NCBI GenBank assembly: GCA_023213395.1
Contig: CM041465.1
Location: 82,343,741 to 82,407,740, forward strand
From: Cycas panzhihuaensis
Lineage: Eukaryota > Cycadophyta
Reading direction: 5' to 3'
DNA: 64,000 nt
The notes below the pieces were generated by a model. The model searched no databases, had not been told where the DNA came from, and saw nothing but the letters and a program-made list of their open reading frames with translations. Both the position numbers and the translations under genes were made by a program. Shown here one piece after another: positions 22,712 through 33,433 of the stretch (its first letter is position 1; every line of letters begins with the position of its first letter).

Positions 22712-23386
22712 ATGACTCAATTCCCTATTTTTTATGGCCAAAATTTTGTACAATGGCATAACACTATGAGAAACTATTTTATTGAACATGATTTATGGAA
22801 ATATTTGCAATATGATTATGATGTTAGTATTAAGGAATATATTCGAAAGAATAATGAAGCATTAGGTTTATTGTTTTGTACTATGAATAATAAATTTTTT
22901 TCAAAAGTATGTGATTTAATAACTTCTAAATCAGTTTGGAATGTATTGATTTCTACTTATGGGGGAGATACCCTCCATGTATTTGATGAAATTTTTGATG
23001 AGCATGTGAGACATGTAACAAAACAGGTAGATCATGATAACAAAACTAATGAAGATTCAGATCAAATGCAGGACCACCTTGTTGCACAAGGATTTGATCC
23101 TCCATTTGAGGGGGAGAATGAAGATGAATCTTATGACATAACAAAGAATGAATTTGATGATATGATAAAGAATGAACCTAATGATATGATAGTTGTTCAA
23201 AGCATAAAGATTACAAAAGTTCAAGTTCAAAGCCTTCTTAATATTCTAGTTGACAAAGTCAAAATTACAGCTATTCATTTATATTTGAATCAAGTTTCAT
23301 ATACTTATAGTTTTTCTATATCATTCCATGATAAAGAGACATATTTGGCTATAAGGGTGAGAAGAGTTGATAAAGATCAAGATTAG
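22712..23386 (+). CDS. gag-like protein of element D
   Basis: An open frame of 224 residues from ATG at 22712 (an earlier TTG in frame is less likely as start). The N-terminal half is a copia-type Gag (UBN2-like): FPIFYGQNFVQWHNTMRNYF, then HDLWKYLQYDY, ALGLLFCTM and TSKSVWNVLISTYGGD. The second half is acidic, with a repeated short motif (KNEFDDMIKNEPNDMI). No zinc knuckle and no pol follow. The frame stays open after the TAG stop for about 24 more codons (NFKVFFKYKFHKFKEKI) up to the polypurine tract, and E has the same tail in frame. Presumably the intact product packaged the element RNA with help in trans (inference). Confidence 0.7.
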   Translation: MTQFPIFYGQNFVQWHNTMRNYFIEHDLWKYLQYDYDVSIKEYIRKNNEALGLLFCTMNNKFFSKVCDLITSKSVWNVLISTYGGDTLHVFDEIFDEHVRHVTKQVDHDNKTNEDSDQMQDHLVAQGFDPPFEGENEDESYDITKNEFDDMIKNEPNDMIVVQSIKITKVQVQSLLNILVDKVKITAIHLYLNQVSYTYSFSISFHDKETYLAIRVRRVDKDQD

Positions 23387-23458
23387 AATTTCAAAGTTTT
23401 TTTTAAGTACAAGTTCCATAAGTTCAAGGAAAAGATACAAGTGTTTGCGATGACATTA

Positions 23459-23468
23459 AGGGGGAGAA
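23459..23468 (+). other. polypurine tract of D
   Basis: AAGGGGGAGAA ends directly before the TGTTGGAGTG of the 3' LTR. Confidence 0.75.
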
Positions 23469-24030
23469 TGTTGGAGTGTAATGTCATCACTTAACTCCCT
23501 CTTACCTACCAGGATTGTGCACCTCAATTTAGACATGTGATGCTCAACATGTCAAAGGTAAGTTAATGTTAATTTGAGTTAGTTTATTCAAGTTAAGTTA
23601 CATTATTTTATTATTAATTTGAATTCAGGGGTTTAGGAGTTCCCCTCCTCCCCCAAAACTATTTATATTATGGGGTGTACAACCTTGGTGTCTTTAAACA
23701 CTGCCTCCTTTGAGGATATTTGTCATGCTCTCAATAACAATGGATTGAAGACAATGCTATCATGCTCTCATAGTTCATTTGTGCAACATCGATCTACATT
23801 ACTATATTGTTACATAGATTTGTATTGAATATTTAATGCAATATTATTATTTTGAATATATTAAAGTTTATTATATCTTCTACCTATTCTCCTACTATAT
23901 ATTTCCAACATTTGGTATCAGAGTAGTTTAGCTACATTATATTCCATCATTTGGTATCAGAGCACTTGGAGCTACATTCTACTTCCTTCATTTGGTATCA
24001 GAGTAGTTTAGCTACATTTTATTTCTTATA
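23469..24030 (+). repeat. 3' LTR of D
   Basis: Partner of 18044-18615, with only one AGGTAAGTT copy (23555-23564) and a partly decayed hairpin (GGTGTCTTTAAACACT, 23687-23702). It still carries three of the four primer-site copies (23913, 23952, 23993), which proves these are LTR sequence. Confidence 0.85.
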
Positions 24031-24035
24031 ACCAC

Positions 24036-25190
24036 TAAAGGATTCTTCACAAGTTTCTTCAACATTGTGAGCTCCATGTTTTGGTTGGAACTTAGCCAAC
24101 TTATAAGTGACGATTCTGCAGTCATTTGTAAAGTGTCCTATATGATTATACCGACCACACATAATAGTTTGATTCCCATTCCTTGAAGAGGTACTATTTT
24201 GGCTTAATTATCTTACTTTTTATTGAGGTGGCCCTTAGCCTTGAGACTATCGAGGCTGTGACTGAGGATTTGGTTAACCTTGTAGATGATTTTCCATGTT
24301 TCTTCCTCTTTCTCTTACTTAATTATTTCCTCTACCATGAGAGGGACCTTAATTCTTTATGTAGTAAGCTTCTTCTTCCACCTCAAAGGTTGCATCTGGA
24401 AGAGAGTATAAGGCTATAAAGTTCGTATCAAAGGTCTTGTTAATTTCTATAAACTTCTTAGAAAGTGCTTCAAAGTTTAGTATCTTCAATGTTCCACTAG
24501 ATTGAAGACTTCCAAGCATTTTTTTATAATTAGAGATACATAGGCATGATTGGATCAAGAATACCCAAGTGATGCATTGGGTCTTAACGTCTTTATCAAT
24601 TACCTATTTTATTGGTCGAAGAAGATTTATTATCTCATGAACTTATCCCTTCTACATTTTTAATTTGTTCATTTTCATAATAGGATGGACAAATTCTAAG
24701 TCTGACTTGGTATCAAAGTTCTTCTTAAGAACTTCAAGGATCTTCTAGGATGTAGCATGTTGCTCTTCATTAATTAAGTTATGCAATGAGTGATTAGTAA
24801 CTAATAAAATTCTTGCATGAATCTTTTTATCATCTATCTCCCATTATAGTTTGGTTGCAGCATCTGTAGGAGTTATTGGAGTGGTTCCACTAGAATCAGA
24901 TGTTGTAGCTATTACAGGTATAATAGGTGTAGGTTGCAAGTGGGCTCCCTAAAGGCCTTCATACTTTGCAGTATTTTTAACTCCAATGTACCACAAATCT
25001 TGATTTTCTTTACCTTTCAATATGTAGTTAATATTCTGCTTGAATTGATATGATATGGTGATAATGAATAAGTAGAAGAGATGATAAAAATATGTGTCAC
25101 TAATACGTGTGGCTAGTACAGCTAATGCAGTAGGGATATAGAAATGAATACTATGATGAGAAGTAAGCAATGATTAAGTATTTTTCAATA
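24036..25190 (-). pseudogene. gag: copia gag of C with damaged zinc knuckle
   Basis: Lies on the 5' side of the D insertion in element C. The zinc knuckle reads CGRYNHIGHFTNDC (minus strand, about 24120-24165). The second cysteine of CX2CX4HX4C is replaced by Tyr, a single G-to-A change. Upstream are Gag core remnants (LGSLQSSGTLKILNFEAL, FIEINKTFDTNFIALYSLP; 24349-24558) and an N-terminal piece (WYIGVKNTAKYEGL; 24949-25000). Stops separate the pieces. Confidence 0.65.
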
Positions 25191-26996
25191 ACTATAAAAA
25201 ATAAGTATAAGTTATGATGTAAGAATGAGGCTTAATATAGAGATGGAGAAGAGTGGTAATGTGTCATACCACTAACCTCTAACTTATATCCAAATGTAGG
25301 TGAGGTTTTGATGCCTAAGGCTTCTAGTATATGATTAGGGCCTTCACCTATGATACCTGCACCTATGCTTAGTGATAAAATCCAAGTCACAATGAAGCCC
25401 AAGTACTCTCAGTCCTCACCTATTTTATTAGTGAGCAACTATATACCTCCTCCGAAGAGTCAAATGGTATGTGTGTATCCCATAGCTATGGTGGATATTA
25501 GACCAGGTTAATTTTAATCTTACATTAAGGTTTTCAGTTTTTCTAAGTAGTTATTAGGATTATCTATGATTGGAGGCCGTAGGTATGGCTAATCTATTCC
25601 TCCACCACTATTCTAGTTAAGACCAAACCCAGCATAAAACTCACACCTCCCTTATGGCCTGGACTTCAGCCAACTATGGTCTATTTCAACCAAGGCAAGT
25701 ATGCGCACAAGGTAAGAACTAGTAGTATAAGTCATACAGATGACATTCCTTTTAGGAAATAATGTAAGTTATTTCCAAATAATTGAAAACTGAAATAGAA
25801 AGTTTCCAAATGTGCTTCTTTTCCTTTTATGATTGCTTTGTTATTACTATTACTTTTTGTGATGCTTTATACTATGTGTGCAAATAAAAAGAGCATGCTA
25901 GATTTAGCAAGGGAACCAAATGTTACTTTGAATCCAAAGTTTTCCTTGCTTTATTATAATATTTCTAAATATATTTTTAGAAATTTCAATACAAAATCCA
26001 TAAAAGGGCCAAAAAGTAGATCAACTTGCTGCTAAAATGCTGATTTTTTAAAATCTAGATGCGTGCTATTTTAGCCTATTTTACAATTTTTTTTCACAAA
26101 ATTTACCAATAATAAATGGGTAATTTTTTTTTTTAATTACAAATATAAAGACCTAAATGATGAAATTTGAATTTATGATGGAAGAAAAAAGTATCCAAAA
26201 TGTTATTTTTAATAGGGTAATGAAATTAGATTTCTAAAAAGGCATAAAAAAAAAATTGCCCCAAAAAAAAATAAAAGCAGAATCTTGCCAGATCCATTGT
26301 CTCAAAATCCAAACTTCAATATGTTAAAAACTTCATCTTGATATATACATCAACTTTTTCTTCTACACCATCTTTAAAATCAGCCAAAAAACTACCTAAA
26401 ACATCCTCACAATGTCTTTTATGGGGTTGAGTATGCAAATTCAGCATCTATGAGAAAATTACAAAGATCTCACTAATCGGTGGATGAAATTTGATGAGAT
26501 TTATCTCAAAATGCTTCAGAGAAATAAATCTACTATATCCCTTAAAATAATTTTAGATTTTTAGCTCATGATTAAAGGATTTCATTGATAAAAGTGCCTT
26601 GAGTCACTTATCTATAAATTTTGACCTTTTATTTTAGCCAAAACACATTATTGTAGGTTGAATCTAAAGCTACTCCAAAAGATAAAAATGATCCTCTTAG
26701 TAAGGTGACCCTACATATTAAATTTCATTAAAATTTGAGATGGTCAAATTTTTTATAAAATTTTAGGCTTTTAATGCTTCTGGGTCTGTTCCGACAACCA
26801 AATGACTTCAAAAGATTATCTTTTTCACCTCTGAAATTTTGTACACATAGAGAAAATAGCAACATATAAAATAATATAATTTTAAACTCTCAAAATTTTA
26901 AAAATGATGAGTGCACTCTTAATACTTCACATTAAAGGTGAAGGAGAGGCAAAATGACTCCATGTAAATGGAATGGAGTGAATAGATCCTCTTCTA
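25191..26996 (-). other. leader of element C
   Basis: About 1.8 kb between gag and the primer site with no recognisable gene. An open frame on the plus strand at 25829-26035 is probably fortuitous. 25250-25700 is slightly GC-richer and may be a further insertion, but no boundaries were found. Confidence 0.4.
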
Positions 26997-27008
26997 GCTA
27001 TGATACCA
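26997..27008 (-). other. primer-binding site of C
   Basis: GCTATGATACCA in plus orientation, two bases from the LTR. Single copy, unlike D, E, G and H. Confidence 0.75.
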
Positions 27009-27010
27009 CA

Positions 27011-27322
27011 TGAAGGAATGATGGATCTAGGGAATAAATCACTCACATGTATATAATGGTAATGGAGAATAAAAAGGAGATGAAACAAGATATAAAAGAA
27101 AAACTTAAAGGTGAGAATGAATAATGACTCCCTCCTTCAGATTTTGCTTTTTATTATTAAGGGTGAGCATTAGGGTTAGGATTTTCTTGCCTAATGACAT
27201 GAACCTGAAATTACATCTAAATGCACATAAAGTATATTTTACTAAGAGACTAATGATAATAATATATGCTAAGGTCACTTAATTAATCTATATAAATGAC
27301 CTTGATAAATCAACCTCTTTCA
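27011..27322 (-). repeat. 5' LTR of C
   Basis: Full-length partner of 13733-14044, TG...CA bounded, followed by TTACA (27323-27327). Confidence 0.9.
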
Positions 27323-27327
27323 TTACA

Positions 27328-27496
27328 CAGACCTATGTATCAGTCTTTAATAACAAGTCCTATAATAATAGTATCTTCTTATTAACACCATGATCAAATG
27401 ACTATTAATGGCATTCTAGTAGTAATAGGTGGTGGTCAGTTTATATACTTTTATATGTAAATGCTTTGAGGGAAAAATATCTAAGGAGGGAGGGCA
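27328..27496 (+). other. F1 internal region, right part
   Basis: Continuation of F1 after the C insertion. Aligns with 11865-11973 and ends in the purine tract AAGGAGGGAGGG before the LTR. The hairpin word ATGCTTTGAGGG is present with a decayed second arm. Confidence 0.6.
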
Positions 27497-27834
27497 TGTA
27501 TTGAGCCTTAACACATGTTAGAGGGTTAATAGGTTAGAAGGTTAAGGGCTAAGCAAGTTAAGGATATGAGTATTTAATAATAGAGAAAATATATTAATGA
27601 TTAGATTGGTAGTAGAACAATATAATAGCGGGATGATCCTTCTATATATATAACACCTTACCCATTGTAATCTTATGTTGATGAATATAATTCTATTAGG
27701 ATTCACTTCAGTGTCCTTTGGTTCTCATTTGGTGCTCTTTATATTTATTATCTACTTCATCCACCTCCACTATTTTTGGATTATGTTGCTCTTATTTTTC
27801 TTATTATAAGGGTAATATAGGCAAGCTTATTACA
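27497..27834 (+). repeat. 3' LTR of F1
   Basis: TGTATTGAGCCTTAACACA to AGCTTATTACA. Carries the roughly 37 bp segment missing from the 11974 copy. Confidence 0.75.
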
Positions 27835-27841
27835 AAGGGCA

Positions 27842-28106
27842 TGTGGTGATCCCTCATTATATAAGATAAGATTAATAGGATAGTTGAGGTTAATATAATT
27901 AAATGATAAGAAAAAAAGGGATAGATGGTAAGGCCTTTATTATAAATACTCCATGTTATATATTGTAAAGAATATGTCTTGTTAATAAAATATTTGTTCT
28001 ATCAAAGCTCACAGTAGTGTGTCTTCTCTTGGTTTCCTTTAGTGCACTTCTTCCCTAATTCCACTCCATCCACCACTATTGCTTTTATATTCTTGTCTAT
28101 ATTACA
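27842..28106 (+). repeat. F-like LTR (F3), directly after F1
   Basis: Begins TGTGGTGATCCCTCATTATA and ends TCTATATTACA, followed by GGTATTAGGGACC, a weak primer-site match. It shares the F layout (RATTAATAGG early, CCACTCCATCCACC late) but is clearly diverged. Either a solo LTR or the start of a decayed element. Confidence 0.45.
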
Positions 28107-28888
28107 AATCTTGAATAGGTATTAGGGACCAAACCTATTATAGAAAATGAATTTAATCCCTAAATGTAATAATAGATATTATAAAAAAGGGGAAATAAGC
28201 AAGGTTGAAACTCTAACTTTAGAGCTACTAGAGATGAGAAACTCAAATCCCTATATAAGATAATGTGTTAATAAATGATTGTATTTGAGCCATTAGTGCC
28301 TCTCTTCTCTAAGAAATAAGCTATATTAATTGAAAACTTTTACCTCAAGTCTATAGGAATCATGTGGTATATCTAATTTAATTCCTAATAGTTAAAAGTA
28401 TATACATCAAGACCCCTAATCATTAATTAAAGTTTTAGATTAAATTAGAGAAGCATCACACAAAGTAGAAATCACCTTAACCATTCAAAAAAATCTTAGG
28501 CTAAAGGAAAATGTCTACAAATTCTTGCTAAAGCATTAAAACCCATGTTCCAACTCTATTAAATGAGAGGAGTTCTCCTTCTCTAGAACTATAAAATATA
28601 AGGAGAAATCTTATTAAACTATTAGCTCTAAATCTAAAGATAAACCTACCAAATCAAGAGAAAAAAATTATCTCGAAATATAGAGAAATATGTACTATCA
28701 TGCTCAATAAAAAGTAAGAAGAAGAGAAAAAAGCCATTGTGAGGTTAAATCTAAAATTTAAAATATAGATATACTTTGACCTACATCATCTCTATGAATT
28801 TTCATCAATATCTAAATCTAAATTTACCAAAAATCCTATACTAAAATCCTTGTGTCTCCCTCTCCCTAAAATTAAAAGGCCTCCTATA
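28107..28888. other. unassigned stretch
   Basis: AT-rich, no open frame over 60 codons, no repeat recognised. Confidence 0.35.
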
Positions 28889-29006
28889 TTTATCTAATGA
28901 GGCTTATTCACATGATTCTTAGTTATGTTTATGAGCCTCTTTTGCACCTTTTGTAAAGTTCACAGATAGACACATATATTAATTAATTTTCCTCATCATT
29001 ACATAT
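28889..29006. repeat. direct repeat, left copy
   Basis: Matches 31164-31284 (TTATTCACATGATTC, TTTATGAKCYYCY, ATAGAYACATRTATTAATTA, CCTCATYATTA). The 2.2 kb between the copies could be the inside of a small LTR element, but no primer site or polypurine tract is convincing. Confidence 0.4.
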
Positions 29007-31163
29007 GTATATACCTCTTTTCTTCATTTTATTACTTAGTTTTTTTATTACCTATGACACTCTCCCACATGGCATAGGGAGGCTTTCCATTCATTCTTGG
29101 AGAAGATGAAGACACATGTTTTATTAGGGCTATACACATGGATCTACTGTAATTCATGGCTTAAGAGTTTAGAGCCATTAGACAAGTTGATAGAGAGACC
29201 ATACATAAGTTAAGATAGGTTATTCATATAGCTCAATAAGACCTCATGAATAATATGATATAAACGTTTTGAGATCTTTTGTATGAGAAGCAACATCAAG
29301 GTCCTCTTTAAGCCATCCTTGTATAATAGCTAGCCTTCAAGCTAGGTAGCAAGCTCATTGTCCCAAACTTTAATGGTGGTCTCAATGCTAATAAACTAAA
29401 TAATTAATTATGTAATCTCGGTGCCTTCTTCAAGTTATAAGTTCTTATAGATACTAATAAGATCATTATTGTAAAGATTCATATGAAGAACTAGGCCTTA
29501 TTATAGTGGTAGATACACCAAGCTCATCATCAACCACCTATCACCACATGGGCATCCATGAAGTGGACATTTAAAGACTAATTTTATCCTTTGGACTATG
29601 ATGATGAACTTAAGATGAAATGATATGGTTTAAGACAACTTCCTATCTATTTAGTATAGTGATATATTGTCAAATTCCATAAATTTCCCATCACTTTAGA
29701 GATCATAAATTTAGATTTTGATCATAAAACTAAATCCATTTAGGGTGTCATTCCCTCTATTTAATAGGATTTAGGCCTAGTCACCATCACCTCTCTAATC
29801 TAAGCTTTCCAATATGCTCTTAAGGTTAAGAGTCATATGCATGCTAGACATTTATTTTGCCAAGATTTTCAGTAATTATAGGTATTATAAGAGGGCCCAT
29901 AATGAGATCAACCGAAGTATATGCATCCTCAGTGGTGATAGGATACATGGGGTTCCTTGGCCATAGGGTGGTAGTTCCCATTTTGCAATAAGCAAGGGTA
30001 AGGCTCTATAAAAATATTATGGTTTCCATAGGTCATCTTGTCATTCTAATGAGGAATGTCGCATTTAGTAAAGATATACATTGTCCACTATTTTGGTTAG
30101 ATAGGAAGATTAGTAGTAGATCTAATCATATAATGTATTCATCTTTCATAGCCAGATCCTAATTTACTCCTCATCACCAAACATTAGGCTATACTTGATC
30201 ATAAGGCTCTCTTCACCCATCCATATTAGGTGAAGAATTAGATTGTTTCATGTATTCTAGACAATGGTAGCTAGATAAATCTTATCTTAGTACAATTAGC
30301 CATTGACTTGTTACACACACACTAGTAGATAAGATTTGCACAGCCAAACTTTCCATATTGCTTCTCATTGATTTTGCTACTTATGATGTGATTTTGATGG
30401 ATTGTTACTAGCTTCTCTTAAGGGATGCTTACCAATTTGATAAGCTTACTCAATATGATGCCTTATCCCACACCTACGAGTTGTATAAAGATCAAAAGAT
30501 ATGCATACTTCACTCTAGGTCCTCTTCTCCATTGATACTAGATTCACAAGTTACTAAGCTTTTTATACCCACCATACTCTTAGATTAATCACCATCACAT
30601 CCATAGTATATATATTAGTAGGAGTAGCTAGTTGCTTTTCTTACATCTATGAGACATACATTGGTAGTAGTAGATATAATAGCTTTGATTAGTCTAGGCA
30701 TTTTAGCTATATTACCTTCTTAGGACACGTTTATTAATCCTATTTAATCTATGATATTTTCTTTATCAAGAGGTTTTCACCTATGTCCCTTAACTTCTAT
30801 ACTTTCATCCTCTATAGATTCTCTTATAGTACATGCCATTAAACCTACTCTTAAGTAGAGAGGAGGCCTAACTTATATAGCTCTTATTCCATAGGCAGAT
30901 AGCTCCCATATTCCTTTATTGATCAACATGATCTTATATCTTTCTATATGAGGCCAATAGCAATAATCAAAATTCCATTTGATATGTACATGAGATCACC
31001 CTTCACAAGATAAGTGGTTTTTTCAAGTAGATTTACATTGCTACTTTCCCTATCTAGTATAATCTAAGAGTATTTAACACCAAGGTCCTAGTCATCTATC
31101 TTTTCCATCCATAGATATAGGTTTTAACCTTCCTAGTGCCTTGAAAGTAAGGATAGTTTCCTC
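29007..31163. other. unassigned region between direct repeats
   Basis: No long open frame. A minus-strand stretch around 29860-29990 reads open for about 40 codons (MYPITTEDAYTSVDLIMGPL) without a family I recognise. Possibly a worn-out element core. Confidence 0.3.
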
Positions 31164-31284
31164 CTAGATAGGGAGGAAATAATAACGCTCATTCACATAA
31201 TTCTAAATTATATTTATGATCTCCCTTTGTACTTTTATATACTTCTTATAAAGTATGTACATAGATACATGTATTAATTATTTC
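31164..31284. repeat. direct repeat, right copy
   Basis: Partner of 28889-29006 in the same orientation. Confidence 0.4.
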
Positions 31285-32353
31285 ACCTCATTATTATAAA
31301 GATAGCCTAAGCTAATGACTATAGTTTTACCTAATTATTTAAGTGAGATTATTTTTAACATTAAGGTCTTAAGGATTTTTTATATAAAGTCATGGTCCTC
31401 TATCCATTTATATGTTCTAAATCTTATATGCTCTTCTCTTCTTCTACTCTCATGAAATCAATTTAATTTTTCTAGGACACTTATTCATACGAGTTTAGAT
31501 GAAGAAATTATTTGTGCCCATCATCTTATTTGGTGAAATGTTTCTTATCAAGCTTCTACATACACATATTTGTCATATATTTCCCATAAAGAATTCATAT
31601 CATTCTCCTAGATATTATTTATAGATATCCCAATTAGAATCTCCCTTGAAATGTACACAAATTCTATCTTCTATATGAAGTTCATTTGCCCTCCCCCCTC
31701 CCCATACTCTCCTCCTAGCCCCTACTCCTATCCCCCCACCCCCCCAAATAAAAGGAAAACCCTCTAGAAATTAAAGAAAGACTCATCACTATCCTGTGAG
31801 AGTTATCAGCCACCAAATCTAAAGAGAATATTTTCTAATCAAAATCCCTTTCTCTATTACATCTACTCAAAAATATTAAGTGTAAAACCTCCTTATCAAG
31901 AGTCAATTATCCTTTCCTAATTCAAAGGAGATAAATTTTCTTTAAACTGATGACCCAAATCCTCTTATTATCCTATGGTATCTCTCTAAATATAATTTTG
32001 AATATAATTTTCATGCCTGCCCTTAATGTATCTTAAGTCATCCCTTAAATTAAAGGGATGCCCTACATCTTATGTTGGCCCCTAAATCTCTAAGAAATAT
32101 GACCCTATTCTACAACCTTTCTTACATCTCTAAGAGACTAATATTTATTCCTATTTAAAGACCATAAATCTTCTATTAATTCCTCATTTAAATCCCTTAA
32201 GAAATCTCTTGTATTATGGTAAACTTATTTACTTTCAAGACAAAGGGAAAAATCTCCTTTGTCATGGCATTTCTCGCTTTTACCCATAACTTCAAGTGGT
32301 GGTCCTCAAGTGGGTAAGATCTTTTTCCTATAATCAATTTTAATCTATAGATA
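31285..32353. other. unassigned, with C-rich tract
   Basis: Nothing coding. 31686-31746 is strongly pyrimidine/C-rich (CCTCCCCCCTCCCC ... CCCCCCACCCCCCC) and resembles the C-runs of the family A leader in composition only. Confidence 0.35.
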
Positions 32354-32849
32354 TATTAGAATATATAATATTATCACATATATAATGTTTAATGTTAATG
32401 TTACAAATCCAACATAGACCCACTTACTAGATACATTGAGAGATGTGATTATGCATACATATTGATGTACAAATGCTAGTGGATGACATAAAGGCTTAAG
32501 AGAAATTATAGGCTACTTATGAAGTGACTATTAATATAAATATATATGCCACCACTTAAGATCTTGAAAAATGAGATGTACTTGTTATGATATCTATAGA
32601 TGAGCTTCCAACTCCAACCTTCTCTCATGGTTTTCCACACTAAATTTTCCATGTATAAATCTGTTATCTCTCTTGTGGTAATACTTATTGCATGTTTAAT
32701 CTATTATATACTTTATGATTCATGTTATTACTTTATATGTGTACATTTCTCATGAGATAATTTATTGTTTATACATGCTTATTATATTTTTGTTACATAC
32801 TCTTAATACATCACAACATGATATCATACTTAAATTCTAAATTCTAACA
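32354..32849 (+). repeat. LTR of family I, left copy
   Basis: TATTAGAATATATAATATTATC ... ATTCTAACA, 496 bp, aligned end to end with 48197-48696. It is followed at once by a primer site (32850-32861). Shared blocks include AACTCCAACCTTCTCT, CTCTCTTRTGGTAATA and TTATATTTTTGTTACATA. Confidence 0.8.
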
Positions 32850-32861
32850 TGGTATTAGAGT
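32850..32861 (+). other. primer-binding site of I
   Basis: TGGTATTAGAGT abuts the LTR end. A single copy. Confidence 0.7.
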
Positions 32862-33422
32862 CATATTATGAAAGATCTTGTACAAGAAGAAAAAAAACTA
32901 ATTAATGAGATAATATGGTAGTGACAAAGGCAGTGATAGAGCCAATACATTGAAGAGAAAATATAACTATAGAAGCAATGTATTAATAGAACTCTAAACC
33001 ATGTAGAGAAAAAAGAATATAAATAATCCAAGCATATAACAAAGAACACTAGGAGATTTTGGCCTAAGTGTAGACCTTTTATTAATCTATGTAATAGCTA
33101 AAGAATTATAGAGATAAAAATTTTAACTCTTCTCATCAAAGACTCATCCAACCTTTTACATGTGTTGTTACACAAGAATGTATAGATATTACCTTATGGT
33201 TTTATAATATAATGGGCATAAACTATAGGCTAAAAAATACCCCTATAAGACACCTAAAATATTTTCTTGAGGGCTCTTCCCCTGAACTCTTACCTAAGGG
33301 GATACTGGCGCCCTAAACCCCCTAACTAGGGGCCCTATAATAGGCCCCCAGACCCCATAAAAAGGCTAAGGTTTAATGCCTATACCCATATAACACTTAC
33401 AAAGTGTTCAACATACCTAACA
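32862..33422 (-). repeat. probable 3' LTR of copia J, with GC-rich inverted repeats
   Basis: On the minus strand a polypurine tract AAGTGGAAGAT (33423-33433) is followed by TGTTAGGTATGTTG, a good LTR start, at 33422 reading left. The far end was not located. At 33293-33350 lies a GC-rich block with CCCCTAACTAGGGG and GGGCCCTATAATAGGCCCC inverted repeats, unusual in this AT-rich setting. Confidence 0.5.
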
Positions 33423-33433
33423 ATCTTCCACTT

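Larger units (their letters stand above)
18044..24030 (+). mobile_element. D, gag-only LTR retrotransposon nested in C
   Basis: LTRs of 572 and 562 bp enclose a 4.1 kb non-coding leader and one gag-like frame that stops close to the polypurine tract. No protease, integrase, RT or RNase H motif is present anywhere in it. The two LTRs differ at about nine positions plus a 10 bp gap over their first 140 bp, so it is old but still easy to align. It is related to E (42924) and to the G LTR (7026). Confidence 0.85.
13733..27322 (-). mobile_element. Ty1/copia retrotransposon C, inserted in F1, split by D
   Basis: A complete minus-strand insertion. It has two LTRs of equal length (312 bp), flanking TTACA copies, a primer site at its right (5') end and a polypurine tract at its left (3') end. 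Coding order on the minus strand is gag, zinc knuckle, protease, integrase, RT, RNase H. Element D (18044-24030) interrupts it between the zinc knuckle and protease. All frames carry stops. It is older than D and younger than F1. Confidence 0.9.
11974..27834 (+). mobile_element. F1, non-autonomous LTR element holding nested C and D
   Basis: LTRs at 11974-12264 and 27497-27834 flank an internal region split by element C (13733-27322). With C and one target copy removed, the internal part is about 1.6 kb and has no pol motifs. A relative (F2, 52515-54040) has the same layout with an 881 bp internal part. F is thus a short LTR element without enzymes, presumably mobilised by others (inference). 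Confidence 0.7.
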
